From assembly GCF_029245835.1 (NCBI RefSeq), contig NZ_JAQWOO010000083.1, forward strand, positions 1-45,837: a stretch of 45,837 bases of DNA. The letters are read 5' to 3'. Both the position numbers and the translations under genes were made by a program. The notes below the pieces were generated by a model. It had not been told where the DNA came from. It did not search any database and saw only the letters and a list, made by a program, of their open reading frames with translations. The stretch is from Algibacter sp. (GTDB lineage: Bacteria; Bacteroidota; Bacteroidia; Flavobacteriales; Flavobacteriaceae). Each line of letters starts with the position of its first letter. The first letter of the stretch is position 1. Shown piece by piece: positions 42,081-45,837 of this stretch.

Positions 42081-43346
42081 ATGAATCAGGAAAAAAAAAC
42101 ATATTTTCCTAGTATAGATAGCGTAAAGGCTGCTGCTAAAACTATAAAAAAAGTGTCGTTAGTTACGCCTTTAAGCCTTAGTTTAAGATATTCAAAACAG
42201 TACGATGCTAATATTTTTTTAAAACGCGAAGACTTACAGCAAGTACGTTCTTATAAAATAAGAGGTGCTTATAATAAAATTAGCTCACTAACCTCAGATG
42301 AATCTAAATCTGGAGTAGTTTGTGCCAGTGCTGGAAACCATGCACAAGGCGTTGCTCTATCATGTAAGTTATTACAAATTAAAGGCACAATTTTTATGCC
42401 TGCTCCAACACCAAACCAAAAGCTAGAACAGGTAAAAATGTTTGGAGAAAATTTTATAGAAATTAAGCTTGTTGGTGATACGTTTGATGATGCTTATCAT
42501 GCAGCTATGTTGGAATGTGAGTCTTTAGATAAAACATTTATTCATCCTTTTAATGATGAAAAAGTTATTGAAGGTCAAGCAACTATTGGTTTAGAAATTT
42601 TAGAACAATTTAAAGAACCCATTGATTATGTTTTTGTTGCTGTTGGTGGTGGTGGTTTAGCAGCAGGTTTGTCAACAGTTTTTAAAACCTTATCTCCAAA
42701 TACAAAAATTATTGGTGTTGAGCCAGAAGGTGCGCCATCTATGACAACTTCAATAAAAAACAATAAAAATACAACACTTCAATCTATTGAAAAATTTATA
42801 GACGGAGCAGCTGTAAAACGTGTAGGCGATTTGAATTTTGAAATCTGCAAGAAAAATTTAGATGCTATGATTACTGTTCCAGAAGGGAAAGTATGTCAAA
42901 CTATTTTAGACTTATACAACAGAGATGCTATTGTTGTTGAGCCTGCAGGCGCATTGAGTATTTCGGTTTTAGATTTTTATGCAAAAGAGATAAAAGGAAA
43001 AAATGTAGTTTGTGTTGTTAGTGGGAGTAATAACGACATTACAAGAACACCAGAAATTAAAGAGCGGGCGTTGTTGTATGCTAATTTAAAACATTACTTT
43101 ATTATTAAATTTCCGCAACGTGCAGGGGCTTTAAAGGATTTTGTAATTCATGTTTTAGGTAAAAATGATGATATCACATATTTCCAATATGCTAAAAAAA
43201 CAAACCGAGAAAATGGTTCTGCTCTAGTTGGTATTCAGTTGAAATCTGCTTTAGATTTAGAACCCTTAATTAGTAAAATGAAAGCACAAAATTTTTATGG
43301 TGATTACTTAAATGACAAACCAGATTTATTTCAGTTTTTGGTGTAA
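42081..43346 (+). CDS. ilvA: Threonine ammonia-lyase (threonine dehydratase)
   Basis: The 421-residue PLP enzyme makes 2-ketobutyrate, the entry to isoleucine. The PLP lysine is in QVRSYKIRGAYNKI, followed by VCASAGNHAQGVALSC and the phosphate-binding glycine loop VGGGGLAAGLST. Residues about 330-421 form a single ACT-like regulatory domain (HYFIIKFPQRAGALKDFVIHVLGKNDDITYFQYAK), shorter than the double domain of E. coli IlvA (514). It lies 122 bases past ilvC, beyond a terminator. Confidence 0.93.
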   Translation: MNQEKKTYFPSIDSVKAAAKTIKKVSLVTPLSLSLRYSKQYDANIFLKREDLQQVRSYKIRGAYNKISSLTSDESKSGVVCASAGNHAQGVALSCKLLQIKGTIFMPAPTPNQKLEQVKMFGENFIEIKLVGDTFDDAYHAAMLECESLDKTFIHPFNDEKVIEGQATIGLEILEQFKEPIDYVFVAVGGGGLAAGLSTVFKTLSPNTKIIGVEPEGAPSMTTSIKNNKNTTLQSIEKFIDGAAVKRVGDLNFEICKKNLDAMITVPEGKVCQTILDLYNRDAIVVEPAGALSISVLDFYAKEIKGKNVVCVVSGSNNDITRTPEIKERALLYANLKHYFIIKFPQRAGALKDFVIHVLGKNDDITYFQYAKKTNRENGSALVGIQLKSALDLEPLISKMKAQNFYGDYLNDKPDLFQFLV

Positions 43347-43532
43347 ATTTTTATTTTTTATTTTTTTCAAAAAAGTATGAAAATGCGAAATCGTTTGCGT
43401 TATAAAACTTATACTTATTTTAGTTTCAATGACTGATTTAAAGTTATTTTTAGTTATTTTGATATTAGTATTTTAATCTAAATAGATTATAGGATTCTAT
43501 AAACTTTAGGTTTTTACATTAAATTCAGAATT

Positions 43533-45125
43533 ATGAAACACCCTTTTACAGAAATTCCAGAAGCTTACAAAATTAAATCTCTTTTACATCAAAACACATA
43601 CCTTGTTAATGGCGAGCTTAAAAATTGGGAAGGAGATACTGCTGAAGTTTATTCTACTATTTCATCTACTTCAAAATACAAGCAAACGCTTTTAGGAACA
43701 ATTCCCCAACTTGGTGAAAAGGAGGCTTTAGATGTTCTTGATTCTGCAACTTCAGCTTATGATAATGGAAAAGGACTTTGGCCAACAATGAAAGTTGGTG
43801 ATAGAATTGCCTGTATGGAGACCTTTGTTGAACAGATGAAAACAAAGCGTGAAGAAGTTGTAAAATTACTCATGTGGGAAATTGGCAAAAACTTACCTGA
43901 TTCTGAGAAAGAATTTGATAGAACAGTCGATTATATTTATGATACTATTGAAGCTTATAAGCAAATAGATAGAGACTCAGCTAAGTTTGAAAAAAACTCT
44001 GGAGTTTATGCGCATATTCGTCGTGGACCATTAGGAGTCGTTTTATGTTTAGGGCCTTATAATTACCCTTTAAATGAAACTTTTACATTATTGATTCCTG
44101 CATTAATAATGGGGAATCCTGTAATATTTAAACCCGCAAAATTAGGGGTTTTATTAATTTCTCCGCTATTGGAAGCTTTTCAAAGTAGTTTTCCAGAAGG
44201 TGTCGTAAATATTGTTTATGGACGTGGTCGTGTTTTGGCAACGCCAATTATGCAATCTGGAAAAATTGATGTTTTGGCTTTAATTGGAAATAGTAAATCT
44301 GCTAATGCTTTACAATCTCAGCACCCAAAAGGAAATAGGTTAAGGATGGTTTTAGGTCTGGAAGCTAAAAATCCAGCTATTGTATTACCAGATGCAGATT
44401 TAGATTCTGCTGTAGATGAATGTATTGCTGGAACGTTATCTTTTAATGGGCAGCGTTGTACAGCATTAAAAGTATTATATGTCCACGAATCTGTAGTCGA
44501 AGAGTTTAATAGACGATTTGCATATAAGGTAGACCAACTTAAATTTGGAAATCCATGGGTTGAAGGCGCTAAATTAACACCACTTCCAGAGGAGGATAAA
44601 CCAGGATATATTCAAGAACTAATTGATGATGCTAAAGAAAAAGGGGCTAAAATTTTAAATAACAAGGGAGGTGAAACTTCCGAGAATTTTATATTTCCAG
44701 CGGTATTATATCCAGTAACCAAGGATATGAGGGTTTACAAAGAGGAGCAATTTGGTCCTGTTGTACCTGTTATTTCATTTTCTGATATAGAAGAACCACT
44801 TGATGATATGGCAGAATCTAATTATGGTCAACAAGTCAGTTTATTTGGTAAAAATGTACAAACACTATCTCCCTTAATTGATACGCTTGTTAACTTAGTT
44901 TGCCGTGTAAATTTGAATAGTTCATGTCAACGTGGACCCGATGTTTACCCATTTACAGGAAGAAAAGATTCCGCTTTTGGTACGTTAAGTGTTCACGATG
45001 CCTTACGCTCTTTTTCAATAAGAACTTTTGTCGCATCAAAGGATAATGAATACAATAATGCTATTTTGGAAGAATTATTAGAAAAGAAAACATCAAATTT
45101 CATTAGTACAGATTATATATTATAG
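43533..45125 (+). CDS. gapN: NADP-dependent glyceraldehyde-3-phosphate dehydrogenase (non-phosphorylating)
   Basis: The 530-residue member of the aldehyde dehydrogenase superfamily has catalytic Glu277 in [12 protein letters not shown] and Cys309 in [15 protein letters not shown]. The GapN-like segments [30 protein letters not shown] and [36 protein letters not shown] distinguish it from general aldehyde dehydrogenases. GapN oxidises glyceraldehyde-3-phosphate to 3-phosphoglycerate and yields NADPH. The ilv genes just upstream use NADPH, though a link is speculative. The C-terminal extension (about 30 residues) is longer than in plant GapN. Confidence 0.88.
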   Translation: MKHPFTEIPEAYKIKSLLHQNTYLVNGELKNWEGDTAEVYSTISSTSKYKQTLLGTIPQLGEKEALDVLDSATSAYDNGKGLWPTMKVGDRIACMETFVEQMKTKREEVVKLLMWEIGKNLPDSEKEFDRTVDYIYDTIEAYKQIDRDSAKFEKNSGVYAHIRRGPLGVVLCLGPYNYPLNETFTLLIPALIMGNPVIFKPAKLGVLLISPLLEAFQSSFPEGVVNIVYGRGRVLATPIMQSGKIDVLALIGNSKSANALQSQHPKGNRLRMVLGLEAKNPAIVLPDADLDSAVDECIAGTLSFNGQRCTALKVLYVHESVVEEFNRRFAYKVDQLKFGNPWVEGAKLTPLPEEDKPGYIQELIDDAKEKGAKILNNKGGETSENFIFPAVLYPVTKDMRVYKEEQFGPVVPVISFSDIEEPLDDMAESNYGQQVSLFGKNVQTLSPLIDTLVNLVCRVNLNSSCQRGPDVYPFTGRKDSAFGTLSVHDALRSFSIRTFVASKDNEYNNAILEELLEKKTSNFISTDYIL

Positions 45126-45164
45126 ACAAAATCTCTTAATTTTGAAAAAAAATAAGTTACGTTT

Positions 45165-45671
45165 ATGAAAGAAATTAAAATTATTCTGTTGGCCGTATTT
45201 TCAATCGCCTTAATCAGTTGTGGTGGTAAGGAAGAAAAGAAAAAAGAAGGATTTAGTTATGAAAAAAAACCTGAGGTTTCTACAAAAGTTGAAAGCAATC
45301 CTAATGATGTTGTTATAACATCTAATGATGCTATGCAATTCAACAAAAAAGAAATTAAAGTTGAAGCAGGTAAAAAAGTAAAAATCACTTTAAGACATAT
45401 TGGTAAAATGGATAAAAATGTGATGGGTCATAATTTTGTTTTACTTAAACAAGGTGTTGATTTAGTAAAATTTGGTAATACAGCTGCTACCTTCCGTGAT
45501 AATGATTATATTCCTACAGGCACAAAAGATGTTATTGCATACACGAAATTAATTGGTGGAGGAGAAACTGCTGTTATTGAGTTTGATGCTCCTGAAGCTG
45601 GCACTTATGATTTTTTATGTAGCTTCCCTGGGCATTATGCGTTGATGAAAGGAAAATTTATTGTGGAATAA
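45165..45671 (+). CDS. Azurin-like cupredoxin lipoprotein
   Basis: The 168-residue protein has a lipoprotein signal with lipid-modified Cys19 (LISCGG) and a charged linker (residues about 22-45). One azurin domain follows, with type 1 copper ligands His89 (MGHNFVLL), Cys152, His157 and Met161 (FLCSFPGHYALMKG). The Cys-His-Met spacing is identical to that of classical azurin. It should carry electrons in the periplasm while tethered to a membrane. The gene is 39 bases after gapN. An IS1182-like element begins some 25 bases after its stop. Confidence 0.93.
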   Translation: MKEIKIILLAVFSIALISCGGKEEKKKEGFSYEKKPEVSTKVESNPNDVVITSNDAMQFNKKEIKVEAGKKVKITLRHIGKMDKNVMGHNFVLLKQGVDLVKFGNTAATFRDNDYIPTGTKDVIAYTKLIGGGETAVIEFDAPEAGTYDFLCSFPGHYALMKGKFIVE

Positions 45672-45696
45672 TACTCCAATAAAAAAATATTTTAAC

Positions 45697-45726
45697 GAGG
45701 CTGTCTAAAAAGGCAGTCTCTTTTTT
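45697..45726 (+). terminator. Hairpin after azurin: terminator and probable IS end
   Basis: GAGGCTGTC, loop TAAAAA, GGCAGTCTC, then TTTTTT. It can terminate azurin. The GGCTGTCT start also looks like the terminal repeat of an IS1182-family element, so it may be the left IS end. Confidence 0.6.
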
Positions 45727-45773
45727 ATTGTTTTAGATTTTAAAAAAAGTATTGGTTTTCGTATCTTAAAGGT

Positions 45774-45837
45774 ATGAAAAGCAACATCGTTTGGAAGACG
45801 AATAGTCAGTCTCAATTAAGTCTTCTCCCACCAAGTT
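45774..45837 (+). CDS. IS1182-family transposase, N-terminal fragment cut by the window edge
   Basis: From ATG 45774 the frame stays open to the window end (21 codons) and encodes MKSNIVWKTNSQSQLSLLPPS. The QLSLLPPS motif is characteristic of the start of Bacteroidota IS1182-like DDE transposases. Only this tag can be seen, so intactness is unknown. A candidate IS terminus lies 77 bases upstream. Confidence 0.6.
   Translation, partial: MKSNIVWKTNSQSQLSLLPPS

Noticed and set aside
1-45837. CRISPR array, restriction, toxin or other defence system
   Set aside because: No regularly spaced direct repeats, Cas, nuclease-helicase or methylase-restriction genes were seen. The repeats present are dispersed palindromes.

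Overview
The window is chromosomal DNA from a member of the Flavobacteriaceae (Bacteroidota). The evidence is a 287-residue primary sigma factor without the long N-terminal region 1.1, low G+C, several exact matches to the Bacteroidota promoter (TTG, 17-21 bases, TAnnTTTG), few purine-rich ribosome binding sites, and lineage-typical proteins: a FolK-deoxynucleoside kinase fusion, a 2TM-DHFR fusion, a DUF5686 outer-membrane protein and an azurin lipoprotein. Almost every gene is housekeeping. No CRISPR array, prophage or defence island is visible. The only clear mobile gene is the start of an IS1182-like transposase at the right edge.

Layout. 0.3-1.5 kb: rpsU and rpoD on the minus strand. 1.8-5.2 kb: an AsmA-like protein and a queuosine-precursor transporter. 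5.3-5.5 kb: a MITE-like element directly upstream of the folK-dNK fusion gene. 7.2-9.8 kb: a large GH63-type glucosidase. 10.1-14.1 kb: a methyltransferase and a SpoU RNA methylase, then mutS on the plus strand with a TTG start. 14.2-14.4 kb: tRNA-Gly and tRNA-Leu with their own promoter and terminator. 14.6-20.1 kb: an alanine-rich repeat lipoprotein, waaA, an aminotransferase-galE pair, lspA and fabD. 20.2-26.4 kb: an FAD-dependent dehydrogenase, membrane-anchored DHFR, a small CBM48 protein, thyA and a nucleoside transporter, with an inverted pair of intergenic repeats. 26.4-30.2 kb: a bifunctional nuclease, etfA/etfB and pdhB, with a 24-bp perfect palindrome between etfB and pdhB. 30.3-34.3 kb: DUF5686, DUF4174 and two orphan hypothetical genes that each end in an attC-like palindrome. 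34.4-35.9 kb: metK behind an apparent SAM-II riboswitch. 35.97-43.3 kb: the ilvD-ilvB-ilvN-ilvC-ilvA branched-chain amino acid genes behind an Ile/Val-rich leader peptide and attenuator. 43.5-45.7 kb: gapN and azurin.

How it works together. Folate and thymidylate synthesis (FolK-dNK, DHFR, ThyA) and nucleoside uptake (CNT transporter) recur over about 20 kb. The ilv genes make up the core valine/isoleucine pathway, lacking only ilvE. EtfAB and PdhB belong to fatty-acid and pyruvate oxidation.

The most rewarding material is regulatory. It comprises the ilv leader-peptide attenuator, an SAM-II riboswitch upstream of metK whose connecting loop is enlarged by hairpins, the palindromic operator at the etfB promoter, and several families of intergenic palindromic repeats. 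I did not find a convincing new multi-gene system.
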